From contig CM026422.1 of NCBI GenBank assembly GCA_014871385.1, forward strand, positions 11,284,718 to 11,348,717: a stretch of 64,000 nucleotides of DNA. The letters run 5' to 3'. This DNA is from Ceratodon purpureus (lineage: Eukaryota > Streptophyta > Bryopsida > Pseudoditrichales > Ditrichaceae). Both the position numbers and the translations under genes were made by a program. This document shows positions 25,631 through 37,322 of the stretch, piece by piece (position 1 is the stretch's first letter; every line of letters starts with the position of its first letter). The notes below the pieces were generated by a model, which searched no databases, was not told the DNA's origin, and saw nothing but the letters and a program-made list of their open reading frames with translations.

Positions 25631-26293
25631 CTCTTTAAAGGGAAATCGCAGATTTTATGTTTTGAAGACAATAAGGTGTTAGATGAAGTGCATCTGATTC
25701 AATAAAGTGGTAAATAATTGCAGTAGCAAATGCAAAGGTTCCTAAAGTTAACGCAAACTAATGAAATTATTCTTACAATTATTTACAAGTTGAGATTGAG
25801 ATTGCAAAATGATTATTAGAGAAAATTGGAGTAGTTTGCAAGTAGTTAGTTAGTTAGTTCAAAAAGAATATTTTTGGATTTTTATAAAAGGTCAATATCA
25901 TGCATATAAAGAATATTTTTCATGAACTTAATTAATTGTAATATTGTATTCATTTGATGGAAACAATTGAAATGATTAGCAATGAATTTATAATGATGAC
26001 AAATTTTATTGGCAATAGGATAACATAAGATTTCTATATGATAATCAATTTTTAAATCTAGCACTATACTTAATTTTTTTTACTTGGGTCTTTTAGTTTG
26101 TCTCAAATTTGTCTTGAAAATCAATAAGAATTTTTGAATATCCTAAATTTTTTTTTGATGATTTATTTTTACTCTAAATCAAATTTTTGTCAAGTATTGC
26201 ACAACACTTAACAACCTCTTATACAAATTGCACCCTCAATTTTGTCTTGTTATCCAATTCTTTAAACCTTGCTTTAAAGGTTCCAAAAAGTGT
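25631..26293. other. Intergenic, no gene seen
   Basis: AT-rich; includes a (gtta)n-like stretch near 25845. Nothing else recognised. Confidence 0.5.
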
Positions 26294-26330
26294 AGGGTTT
26301 AGGATTTAGGGTTCTTAAATCCTAAACCCT
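26294..26330. repeat. Telomere-like perfect hairpin
   Basis: Arms AGGGTTTAGGATTTA and TAAATCCTAAACCCT are perfectly complementary around a 7-nt loop and contain the plant telomere motif TTTAGGG and its complement. Confidence 0.8.
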
Positions 26331-26825
26331 AATCCACCTCCATTAAATTATGATATAGCTAAAGAACAAGTTTTATTTACAATAATGTAAGGTCTTATAT
26401 CAATAGGGAGTAAAAGTACTAGGCCTAGTATTTACTCTAGAAATCTGTCTATTTGTACCCAACTTATAAAATTTGGTTTGTTGAAAATGTAATGAGTTGT
26501 GATTAAAATCCGGGAGTCTTGCACAAACATAAGTAAAACAACATTTTATGATCAATTACAACTTGCATAATCTAACTGCAAAATCTATTCTTTTTAATAT
26601 AATTTTTTCAACATAACAATTGACATGGTGGATTAATAGGTATATTTTTACCATCCAATGCTCCAAGATAGTGAGTTAATCCTTTTTTGGTTTGAAATTC
26701 AATTGCAATACACTTTAACTTATTTAACTAAGGCCAATCCAATTTGTATGATAACTTCGGATTTACAGTTTTCACCAAAATCAATCAATATTTCATGAAT
26801 TGTTGATTGTCAAATTCCAAATAAA

Positions 26826-29087
26826 CACTAGAGGAAAAGTGAAGCTTAGGACGCGTTAAAACGCGTCAAAGATGACACGGGCCCACACTATACGAAATTA
26901 GTGTCGAAATTTGGTCCAAAGTAACGTAGTGCACGTCATGTAGGTTTAACGTGCGAATGTTGCGATTGACGCGGCTTTGACGCGAAATAAATTTACGTCA
27001 CCTTGGATGTTTCAAGTAACGTAGCAGCGTCAAGAGGGACAGAGAAGGTGGACCGGTACGTGTGGAAAAGTAACTTTTTCAAGGGATTTTTTACCTTGTA
27101 GTGATTTTGAAATGGCTAAGTATGGTAATATCTAAAGTCCGCAGGTCACTTTTAACATAGATGGGTGTCAGGAATGTATTTCCATGTTAAAATGTGTTAA
27201 AAGTGACGTTATTAGAAATCGGACGCGGAATGCGTTTCTGATGTGTCACACGTGGAAGCTATGGCTGACATGGACTCTAGGGTTCGACCTGGTCAACATC
27301 CCGGGGGGGTGTCAATAGTGACGCGTTTGTTTCCAGTGACATAAAATCGCGTCACATACATGTTTCAAGAAACACATTGACTCAGCTGACGTGCCACGTG
27401 TGCGGATAAGCTATGGCTGACATGGCGTCTAGGATTCGACCTAGTCAACATCCTAGGGGTGTCAATAGTGACGCGCGCGTTTCCAGTGACACAAAAATGC
27501 GTCAAATATGTGTTTCAAGAAACATATTGAATCAGTTGACGTGTCACGTGTGCGGAAACATTCATCCATGAAGGTCTTAGATTAGGAATTTGAGCCTTGG
27601 TAGGATTAGGGTAAGCCGCCACTTCGGCGGCTTCTTATCTTGTATTTAAGAGCTTGTTTTCAAGCTTTTTGTGTTTTCTTCCTACTCCATGGAGTGTCCC
27701 TCATTGTTTGTCCTATCAGTTCCTCGTTTCTTGTCCAAGTGAGATTTGACGAGATTGTAGATCTCTTGTAGGGCTTTCCAATTTTAGTAAGCACGTCCAA
27801 TTCCGAGTTATAGAGAGTGAGATCTTGTCTCCCAAAGGTGGGGTTGTCAAAGGAGTGCGGCTGGAGGAAGGATCTCGGATTTTTAGCAATCAGTCCTAGG
27901 ATTTTTATTGTATGCTTCTGAGATTTTGAGGGTAGATGCACAATAAACTTAGCTTTCCAAAAAGCTAAGGCACGCCTTAATCCAAGCTAGGATGGAGTAA
28001 CGGCGACTTGTAAACTGAAAGGTACTTCAATAAAATCGGGGGGGGGGGGGGGGGGGGGGGGGGGGGAGGTTCTCCTAACTTTATTCTTGTTCTCCATCTT
28101 CTTCTTGTTCTCCATTCCTCCCTTGCTCCTTTCTGCACGTGATCTTGTTCCATTAACTTCCTTGTGATCAAATGCCACCTAAATCTTCACTGAAGTGTGA
28201 TTGAATGATATGTTGCTATGAACTCATCGTGAGCACAATGATGTGGGTTGTATAGATTAAGAAGGATCCAGCATGAGCAGCCCCTTACGTTACGTCATCC
28301 TACGTCTAAAGACGTTTTCCGAAAAGCGTTAAATTATGTGACATATGTGTTTATCAACGTCAAGTTGAACACTACATTGTGTTTCTTTTTACACAAAATT
28401 CAAATTGAATGCGTCAAATGGTTGACGTGGCAAACATCATCCTACGTCTAAAGTCGTTTCCGTAAACGCGTTAAAATAAGTGACGCATGTGTTTATCAAC
28501 CTCAAACAGCGTCAAAGTTAACGTCCTGGACGCATCTGTCAAACAACCTCAAAAACACGTCAAAACTGACGATCGTGACGTACTTCCAAAAAACCCCACT
28601 GCGTAAAAAGTAACAGAAAATAACGTCACTTTTAACTAACGCAGTCCACGATCATGCCACGTGTCAAAATATGAGCGATTGAAAATCTAATCGCCATGTC
28701 AGAATCGTTTGCCACTTCAGCAAAATTTTCATCCATGACGAAGATGGAGACCTGTTCACGTCAAATCCTATGTGGAATTTTTAAATTGACGGGGAATGTC
28801 CATGTGGTATCCACCGTGCCTCCCGCAAAACCGGAAAATGCTCACGTGGCAAAAAAATTACTCTCCAAGTTACTGACCGCAGGTAAATTCACAAAACAGA
28901 CGCGTAACGTTGAGCGTCAAAGTAAAGAGGCTGATGACGCTCGTAGACACGACACGTCTGGATCGATTTGACTCTCTAGACGCAATGACCGTTTTTTGCG
29001 TCAAAAAAAAAAACGCGTTAAAACACGTTAAACCCTCTTTAAAAATGCGTTAAAAGACGTCACAAAAATCCATGTTTTCCTCTAGTG
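26826..29087. mobile_element. Non-autonomous CACTA (En/Spm-type) transposon, 2,262 bp
   Basis: The left end is CACTAGAGGAAAA at 26826 and the right end is its exact inverse finishing at 29087, flanked on both sides by AAA. A CACTA terminus and a 3-bp target duplication define this superfamily. Both subterminal regions are dense in short motifs with gcgtca/tgacgc/acgcgt, the kind of repeats bound by CACTA transposases. A roughly 150-bp unit is duplicated on the left (near 27247 and 27396) and another on the right (near 28290 and 28437). No transposase is present; the interior (about 27560-28240) is unrelated sequence with a G29 run. It must have moved using enzyme from another copy. Confidence 0.88.
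27560..28240 (+). other. Foreign interior of the CACTA element
   Basis: This part lacks the gcgtca motifs of the flanks. It has a GC hairpin 'gccgccacttcggcggc' (27616-27632), an AATAAA-like signal near 28028, and a G29 homopolymer at 28038-28066. It may be a captured fragment or a nested LTR-like piece. No TG...CA ends or target duplication were resolved. Confidence 0.4.
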
Positions 29088-31039
29088 AAATGGGAAATCA
29101 AGTTTATTGTGAATCTATTTGTTAATTTAAACCATGCAACAACAATTATATTTTCAACTTCAATTGAGACTTTCTAACTGCTGATATGTTTTTGCAAAAT
29201 AGTTTTTTAATTCATCACATAAGTGCATATTTTTTTATTTTTTTTTTGAACAATGTAAAACATTAAACCATAATAATGGAAAATATTCTTCCATCAAGAA
29301 GGTAGAACATCAAGTCATACATTGGGGCATGATATACCAATGTTTGTCAAATTGAGAATGAACCTTTTTAAAATATACAATACTTGAGACCATTGTATAT
29401 TAATAAAGGTTATATTATCTTCATGATTAATATCAATAATATGGGTGTATGTATTCTTTCCATAAAAATTGAAGAAGTCTGTCAAAATGTTTGGGCTTGG
29501 CTCATAATGTTGTTCTTAACGTTGTACTATTTCAACCATTATCATGGATAGTAGACATGTCACAAATGATAAAATTGCCAAATTGATTATGCTCCACTAG
29601 GTATGTCATAATAATCATAGAGGTAATAAATGTATATAACATGGCTGCCGGAAGTGCCCACCAAAGAGAAAATCTCACTTTGGGTACCATAACTATTTTC
29701 TTAAATGTCTAAATGAAAAAACAATTAGATTCCCTCAAAGTCCTTGTTAAGGCAAACGTCACAAAAAGTTTCAAAAAATCCTGATTTAAAATAAAAATAG
29801 CCTATCATAATGTGGTTCAAAGTTTCAAATTGAAGTCACATGTACATGCCCAAATTCTAAAAATTTAGCCCGTAGAGGGCAAATTGTCCTTTAAGAATTA
29901 AGCTATAAGGATTGATTTAGGGGGCAAATTGTCCTTTAGGAATTAAGCTATAAGGATTGATTATGCTCCACTAGGTATGTCATAATTTATTTGATTGACC
30001 TTTGATAATCATCAACATTGAAGCTATGCTTGAGTAAAAAGACAAATTTTAATCAGTTAAAAAAAATTTATGATAAGAGATACCTATGCTATAAAAAGAA
30101 TTGAGTCCGTTTGTCTAACTATTCGTTTGTTTGTCAAATGAAAATTTGACAAGGAACCTTGCAAGAAACCTAATTTATGTGTTTCTTCAAAATATGCAAT
30201 GTTTTTTTTTTTTACTTGAAGGATTTTTTGTGTGTCATTTGAAATCCTTCAAGCTATATTTGTAAATCTCTTGATAAAATGAATAAAATATATTTAATGT
30301 ATGTCTTCATGTACCACATTTATAACTTCTTTTAATAATATTTATTTTTTCAAAAATCAAAATCTTTAATATTTTATAAAATCAAAAATTGAAAATAATA
30401 GTCAATGCAAAATAACTTTGGCACATTTTGAAAATTTGAAATATTTACATATATTTTTATGTGCATTCATATTTTTTCATGGGATTATGTTTAGACAAAA
30501 AAATTATAAAAATTTAAAGTAAAAATAGGCTATCAAAAATGCCCTCAAAGATCATATGTAGGTTTATGGTGAATTTGTTTTCATATGTAATGCACATAGA
30601 TTATTTACAGATTCAAAACAGCGCTTGAATTAAAAATTTCAAATATATGCCTATCTATAAAATATGAAAAAAATGATTTGCCATCTCCATCTATTTTTAA
30701 GATAAAAATTATGATTTCTGTTTGTTGATTAGGATTTTTACAATGTACATGCAGTCTTCATACATCTAGCTAGTGTTAATTTCTAATACAATCTTATCTA
30801 TAAAAAATCTTATTCCACATATTAAAAAACATATCCAACCTACTAAAAAATCTCTCCAACTTCCAATTAACTAGTCCAACTTTCTAAAAAAATGTGTTTA
30901 GTAACAAACTTAAACTTATTATAAAGATTTAAAAAATAAATTGCACATATATTTAATAACTTAGATAATTGCAAACTATAATCAACACTACATTTATAGT
31001 CGCAGAAAACATACTTTGTTTATTCAAAAGCACAATTTC
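29088..31039. other. AT-rich intergenic with short duplications
   Basis: No gene seen. 'gggcaaattgtccttta' plus 'gaattaagctataaggattg' is tandemly duplicated at 29877-29962. 'ttgattatgctccactaggt' occurs at about 29582 and again at about 29958. Confidence 0.55.
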
Positions 31040-31138
31040 TAAGGGGCATTTCGCACCATCTCATCCCATGCAGCTCTAAATCACAAATTTTAGAGCTGCA
31101 TGTGACGAGTTTGTGGTGCGTAGTGCAAACTGCCCCTA
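31040..31138. mobile_element. Fold-back MITE-like hairpin upstream of NUP54
   Basis: Arms 'catgcagctctaaa' and 'tttagagctgcatg' pair perfectly around an 8-nt loop (31068-31103). The imperfect pairing extends outward to 'aaggggca' and 'tgcccct', giving a near-symmetric ~100-bp unit. It ends about 440 bp before the NUP54 start codon. Confidence 0.6.
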
Positions 31139-31584
31139 GTGAAAGAAAAAAAATCCTTTCGAAAGGCTGAGGTACCCTGCCTGGTACGGTCCCCACTTGG
31201 ATCCTCGGCTTTCCCCGACCCAGGTGCGTCAGTCGACGGTTTGGACTGTGGACTATGGACCGTGAGAATGGACCCTGGCTTTGGCGCCATGCCTGCCCTC
31301 TCCAGTCCACTCTGTCGGAGTCCCCCCGCCAACAAGTAAGTTGCCAAATCCCACTCCACTCAGCCAATGTCACGGCAGTTAACGAAACTCAACTCGGTTC
31401 ACTTGCTTGCATGCCTCAGGACTCAGGAGTCAGGGCCATCGCTAAAGCCCTAAACCCCTCTAAAGCCCAGCCAGACCCCAACCAGGGCGGAGGGGCGGAA
31501 GGGCGCATTCACACGTCGGGCGGGCGGGGAGGGGACCGGCAGGAGGGATGCGACACTGAGCCAGCAGGGGAGGTGAGGTGAGCC

Positions 31585-34500
31585 ATGGCGTTGTTCGGCA
31601 CCCCGTCTACGCCCGGGGGGTCGCCCTTCGGAGCTGGTGCGGGCGCTGGGGGCCTCTTCTCCACGCCCTCCTCTGCCGCTCCCACCGGGTACGTCCTCTT
31701 GCTCTTCTCGCGGATTTTTGTTCCTCGGTGTTGGGAACATACCTTAATGCCGTTTCTGTCGACTTTGGAAAGGGCATTGGGAGAGTGGTGCTCAGTCCGA
31801 TGGTCATTGGGATGTTTGTTAATCCCATACTGTGTGCACCTACTACAACCTGCGGGGTATTCTTTCGAAATTGACTGACTGACTGATGTCGGCATTGAAG
31901 CGAAATGCACCGTCGAAGAGCAGTGCCCAATTTCAAAGCCAGCAGTGCTAGTAATTTGTTGGCATAGATTCACGCGGACTATTGCTTTGGCAACATTTGC
32001 ATTTGACGTTGGACGTCTTCATCGTCGAAGTAGTAGAAGAATTGTTAATTGGTAGCCTGCTAAATCATTAGACATTAAATCAGTAGAGTAAATACTTGAA
32101 AACTTCCTAACGGTTTAGGTATCTGTATATCAAGATATCGAGTATGTGCATTTATCTCGAGATGAAAATGCAGTCGTCTTGGAGGGTACACCAAGATTCC
32201 TGACAAGATAGTAGCACCATTTGTTCTGGTTTCTGAGAACAGAGGTTCGCGAGCTCAGGGTTTAGGTTGTAGGTCTTCGCCCTGTTCACAGAAATATTCG
32301 AGGCGTCACATGGTGGGTGCTGATTAAATTAGAAATCGTTCAAGAACGGCGGTGATGTTCGGAAGCTCAAGGTTGATCGGTTTTGATGTGCACAGGTCTG
32401 CGTTTGGTGGAGGTGGGGGCTTATTCGGGTCGACACCCGCAAGCAGTGGTGGAGGGCTGTTTGGAAGTAGCACTCCTGCGACACCAGCGTTTGGAGCATC
32501 AGGTACGACCTACAGCTAACGTTTGATTGGCGAAACTGGGGTTGCTATGCTGTGGGATTTTGTTTCTTTGCTTCAGTGGTACGGTCTCCCATGTATGATA
32601 GTGATCCCGTCATGTAATCTTTGTCTTGGTATTATCTATGGCACATAATTCGTGACCTGCCTGTAAGTTTCAGTTGTAAGGAGTTGGTTTATAATTATTC
32701 GTTGCTTTCAGTTTGACATGGATTTATTGTGAGTCGAAGAGAGAGATCTTTGGTGAGTGTTGAGTCTCACCCGAGCGATCGGTGCACAGACTCAGAAGCA
32801 CGAACGGAGTCTATTAGGATGCTGCAGTTTTTCTTCACATCAGACTGAGGGTTCGTGTTCTATTTCTCAGGTCAGCAACAGGGAACTTCGCTGTTTGGTC
32901 AGACGCCATCGCCTTTTGGGCAGACTCAGCAGACCCCTCAGCAGTCACCAGCGTTTGGACAAACGCAGGCAAGCTTTGGGCAAACGCCTCAGACATCAGC
33001 ATTCGGTCAGGCAGGGCAGAGCCCCTTGTTTGGGGGTCAGCAGCAGCAGGCATCGCCATTCAACCAGGCTCCTGGTGGAATGTTTGGGCAGCAGCAGTCG
33101 AACGTGTTCAGCGGTAGCCTGCAGACTCAGATGGCCCCGGTGGCACCGGTGGTTGTGCCTTTGCCTGCTCGGGAGATTCAGGTGAGTGATGCTGGGCCAG
33201 GAGCACTGTTATGTCATATCTGTGAGGGCCAGATTGATGCATGTATCTTACGCAGGACTGGAGTTTTGAGGACCTGGGACGAGGGATATGGCTTGTTCTA
33301 GAACTGTGTGTGGCGTGTTAAGTGGGTGGAAGAAGGAACGGTTGTCATTGTGGTGTTGGTAGATTCTTCGACGTGATGTGGTGCTTGGCAGAGGGATTGT
33401 ACTGAGCGGGTGAATTGCGGGCATGTCTGGCAGGCTATTGTCGATGCTTACAGAGACGATGTTGGGAACCCTCAGGACGGTTTCAAGGTTGGTGTGGGAA
33501 CATCCACTTGGCCCATGTTTGGTGCGGTGCAAGAGTGCCAAGTCATGATGATTATGAGCAGCAGTGATGTTTGGATGATATGATACGAGGATGTGATGTG
33601 GGGTATGTGGTGGTTGGTGCAGTATTTGCTTTTGAGTGTAACTGATCCAGCGGCGCGCTTCAAACCTATGGGTGTATCAGATGTAAGTAATCGCCAGACT
33701 CATGGTTTTTCGATCACTAGGTATTGTTGCTCTCTGAATAGCTTGGTTTTTTTTATTTCCTTTATGGATGTGATCAGTATATTGACCTGGGTAGTGATGT
33801 ATGAGATTGTGATAGTGGGATTAAGAGTTGTTGTGGGTGTGGGAGCTTATGTAGATTCTTTGGGCAGAGGCCATGAACAAGTTAGAGGGGTTGGACAGCA
33901 TGGACAGGGAACGACTATGGCCAGAGATGGTACACGGGTTCAAGGATCTTTCACGTCGTTTGAAGGTATGAGTATGGTGCATGTGGATTTTTTGTGGGCC
34001 AGTCTGTCAATTATCAGCCTTTGAGCCCGACTTGTTTACAATGCTAGGGAGTGCCTTGGTTCGTTCTCTTTTTAGACTTGCGTACTTGCTTAGTTGGGAA
34101 CAGTGATCCTCTTGAATGACTTTTTGTAGTAGCAGGTTTTATTGACAGGGGAATTTTTATTATTTCTTTCATGTTGAATTTCTTTTTTTTTGTGGATGAG
34201 TTGGCCACCTTGATATCATCGCAGCTGCGGTTTGGTGCGAGACGATAGGAGTGGTGTAGGCAGTGAGGTCCTACTTTTTATCATCTGGATGTTAGGAATA
34301 TGTGTGTGCAGGGTTCACCCGTTGGTGTGGTTCATTTGAGACATTTGAGGACTGGAATTTTGCCTACTGAATTTGGTGATAATCTTGCAGCTCCAGGACG
34401 AGGCCAGCACTGCTGATGTCCAGCGCCTTCAAGCAACAGAATCCAATGTCAAACTGGTATGTCAACTTTTCTTTTCGAGGTGACATTCACCTTGATTGCG

Positions 34501-35732
34501 GAGCTTAGTCGTCGATACCTTTCCGTAATTGAATTATTTTGGGATCCGGTACTGTTGATTAGTTATTTGTCATCTGCGTACTGCTAATGTTGTTGATGTA
34601 TTGTTTCTGGTTGTTTATCAGTCACTGTAATGTGAAACTTTAAGTGGACCTTGTAGAGTGATGCTTTGCAGAGGGATTGATGTCCTCTCTTACGAAGCGT
34701 CTTGTGATGGGATGTGTGCAGCTTCGTCGTCATTTCGAAACAGATACTCTGCCTTGGCTTCAGCGGCTTCATCAAAAGGAGCAAGAGTTGCAACGGCGTA
34801 CACTAAAGGTGCATTCCTGTACCAATTTTAAATATGTTAGAGCGATTTATCTGTTTATTGAACTGGAAAAAGCGTGGATTGAACTGGAGGGACTCTGTAG
34901 TGAACAGTCTGTTTGTCGGTTGAAAAGAGTGATGCTGCTTACAATTAACTTGGCTCCTGAGATTAAACCAGATTCATAAGTTCTATGAACTCCTGAAAAT
35001 CTTTTGTTGGTTCTAATTTCTAGCAATCAAGTGTTTCTAATGAAAGTAAAGTGACTTTTCGTGCTGCAGATCATGAGGATGGTAGAAGGTCTAGAAGGCA
35101 AGGGGTTACACATGGCACTGACTCGAGGAGAGGCGAGGTTGGGTGACCACTTGAGGGGCCTGACACGGCAGGTGAGTTGTGCATACTGGAATTTTGTTGG
35201 ACTCGCTTTGAGTTTTTTTGTTACGTGGTGGCTTAATAAGTGTGGAACATCCTTTCGGTTGCAGCTTCAAGGAGCGAGTGCAGAGTTGCCCCGAAGAGTT
35301 GAGACACTTTTGTCGGTGTCCCGGATGCAAGTTGGGTTGGGAGGGGGATCACAATCGGTGCTTTTGGGCCCTGGGAAGATCGACAACCAGAGTCTTGCTG
35401 AAATGCACAAGGTTCGTTTTCTCTCGTTGACTTCCTCATGTGTGCATAGCGTTTAAGTATGCTGTGCATTCGGTTTTGTCGTGAGATCTGGTAGATTCTT
35501 GGTTGCAGTGATGGCGAGGATTGAACTAATCATGTTGTCGTGTTTATCCCAGGTTCTGCAGCAGCAAACGGAAGCAATTTCACGGCTGGCCACAGTTTTG
35601 AAAAAAGACATGAGGGACATTGACATCATTCTTACGGAGGACACGGAGATGGTGGACAGGCATGTAGATAATGGGAATGGCAGATATTACACTAGTCAGG
35701 CCCTGGTTGGGTTCAACAGAAAGTACTTTTGA
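31585..35732 (+). CDS. NUP54: Nucleoporin NUP54 (FG-repeat, NUP62 complex)
   Basis: Central-channel nucleoporin that partners NUP62 and NUP58 in the nuclear pore. Exons: 31585-31688, 32396-32502, 32871-33181, 33434-33487, 33623-33682, 33855-33965, 34391-34456, 34722-34808, 35070-35171, 35265-35411 and 35553-35732. The total of 1,329 nt gives 442 aa, close to the plant family size from memory. The N-terminal ~170 residues carry about 13 FG dipeptides (GLFG, AFGQT, PFGQT), the disordered cargo-contact region. They are followed by conserved family phrases: TQMAPVAPV, AIVDAY, LLLSVTDP, GFKDLSRRLKLQ, DTLPWLQR, IMRMVEGLEGKG and VLQQQTEAI. The last ~250 residues are helical and would form the coiled-coil interface. 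The start is the first ATG (MALFGTP) in a GC-rich context. Introns are strongly T/G-biased. Confidence 0.95.
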
Positions 35733-37260
35733 AAAACCTTTAGAATTTTGTTCAAAGGATGGTAATGGGGTGTTTTTTCGGTGGAAAGCGAGAGGGAGAA
35801 GGAAGTGTTTCTGTTTGGATGAGGATGGTATGATGGTTGACTCAGTGTGTACTGAAGAGGAGAATTATTTTGGAGAAGCGGTGATTTAATGTGATACCCA
35901 GTGCTAGAATCTAGGAAGGGTTTATATTTTAATATTAAAGGATGAGGGGCACGTGAATAATGAATGTCGAATGTATCTCTTGCCCAAACTACAGATGATA
36001 TTCAGGCGATTAGTTTATTAGTAGTCAAATTCCAATTCTGGCAGTGAAAAAATCACCTCCCTGCATGCAAGTAAGGGTTCTGTGGCTTCCTATGGATTTA
36101 TTTCTTAAATATCTTATTAGTCGTCATGGATGAATCAATCCATGGAAATGAATTAGTAGCCAAGGTTCTTGAGGTGAAAGTTGATGACAACAGATTGACA
36201 ACCAAAAATACCGCTTTTTGTTTTTTGAAAACAGGTCAACCTACAGTTGAAGTCATTCACCGCTTCAAATTTACACAGAACAACGTGCCAGATTAAACAG
36301 CATTCTACACAGCAACTGTTAAAAATGTAGACCTCTTTGATTACCATAAAAATCATAACAAGAACATGCAGAAAGAAAATCCTAAGAAAGTGGGATCTCT
36401 TTTCTCTTCAAAAATGGTGAACAACCTGAGAGTTCACGCACATACTTCATGTAGCTCCGCTATCGTAGGTGCCGCATTGCAGAGACTACATTGTCACTTC
36501 AGTCCACTCAGAAATCAATCGAGACCTGTGCACGTACGTCATTCATGAGAACCTTCTTCATGTGTTTTCTGCATTACTGTGTCAACCAGTGCACTACCTT
36601 TGCAGTTCTTCGCAGTTCTGACCAAATTTCCCTTTAAATCAGCCACCTACACCGTTCTCCTCTGAAGATTCAATCCATGGTTGCGATGCTGGACCAGGAT
36701 ATTCCATCTGAAACAACCAAGCTACTCCAGACCAAAGCAACACAGAGTACGTACACAGGCCATTGGAACACAACACGTTCTCAGCCACCCCGTACACTGC
36801 CTCAGTCACAATACAGAATCAGAAAACAGCATTAATTTCCGACAACAATGAGTGATTCCTCGGGCGTGCTCCAGCATTTCATGGACATGCGCATCGGACG
36901 GTCGGCTCAGCCTTCAGGCCCCAGACAACAATCCTCCCCCGGGACAGAATCCAGACCCAACACAGCATCCCGCCCGTAGAATAGACCCGATCGGACGGCA
37001 AGGGGGGAGGGGGAGCAGAGGCAGGAGAGCACGGTTGCAGGACTCGAGGTGAGGAGGGGCATGGGCCATGGCAACGACGATGCTGCGAAGGGAGCAGTGC
37101 AAGTTAGCAACGTCCGTCGGAACCTGGAACCCTAACTCAACTCAACGCAACTCGGTGTCACCACTCCCGTGCAGCAGGGCACCATCGCCATCGCAGGAGA
37201 GCGCCTCTGACCGAGCCCGGGGAATATTATTGTGCGCACCTTTTTATTTTATAATTTGCT
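35733..37260. other. NUP54 3' flank and PTB upstream spacer
   Basis: No independent gene is supported. The left part should hold the NUP54 3' UTR. From about 36850 the sequence becomes GC-rich, as expected of the PTB promoter region. Confidence 0.5.
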
Positions 37261-37290
37261 GTCGGAATCCAGCGCCATTGCCGAGCGAGG

Positions 37291-37322
37291 GGGAGCGAGA
37301 GAGTGAGAGAGAGAGAGAGAGG
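37291..37322. promoter_or_regulatory. GA-rich microsatellite at the presumed PTB 5' end
   Basis: A (GA)n tract in a GC-rich block about 1.9 kb before the PTB start codon. GA/CT microsatellites are common around plant transcription starts. I could not fix the transcription start itself. Confidence 0.4.

Noticed and set aside
27977-28178. Minus-strand frames with a poly-proline stretch
   Set aside because: Produced by translating the G29 homopolymer inside the CACTA element; no other coding evidence.
28696-28971. 91-codon frame in the CACTA right arm
   Set aside because: Lies entirely within subterminal motif repeats; no domain, and nothing like a transposase.
30985-31010. 'cactacatttatagtc' as a second CACTA terminus
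   Set aside because: No inverted partner or 3-bp duplication was found; five-base CACTA alone is common.
31509-31973. 154-codon minus-strand frame opposite NUP54 exon 1
   Set aside because: Shadow of GC-rich exon 1 and intron 1; the plus strand reads the conserved FG N-terminus and splices correctly.
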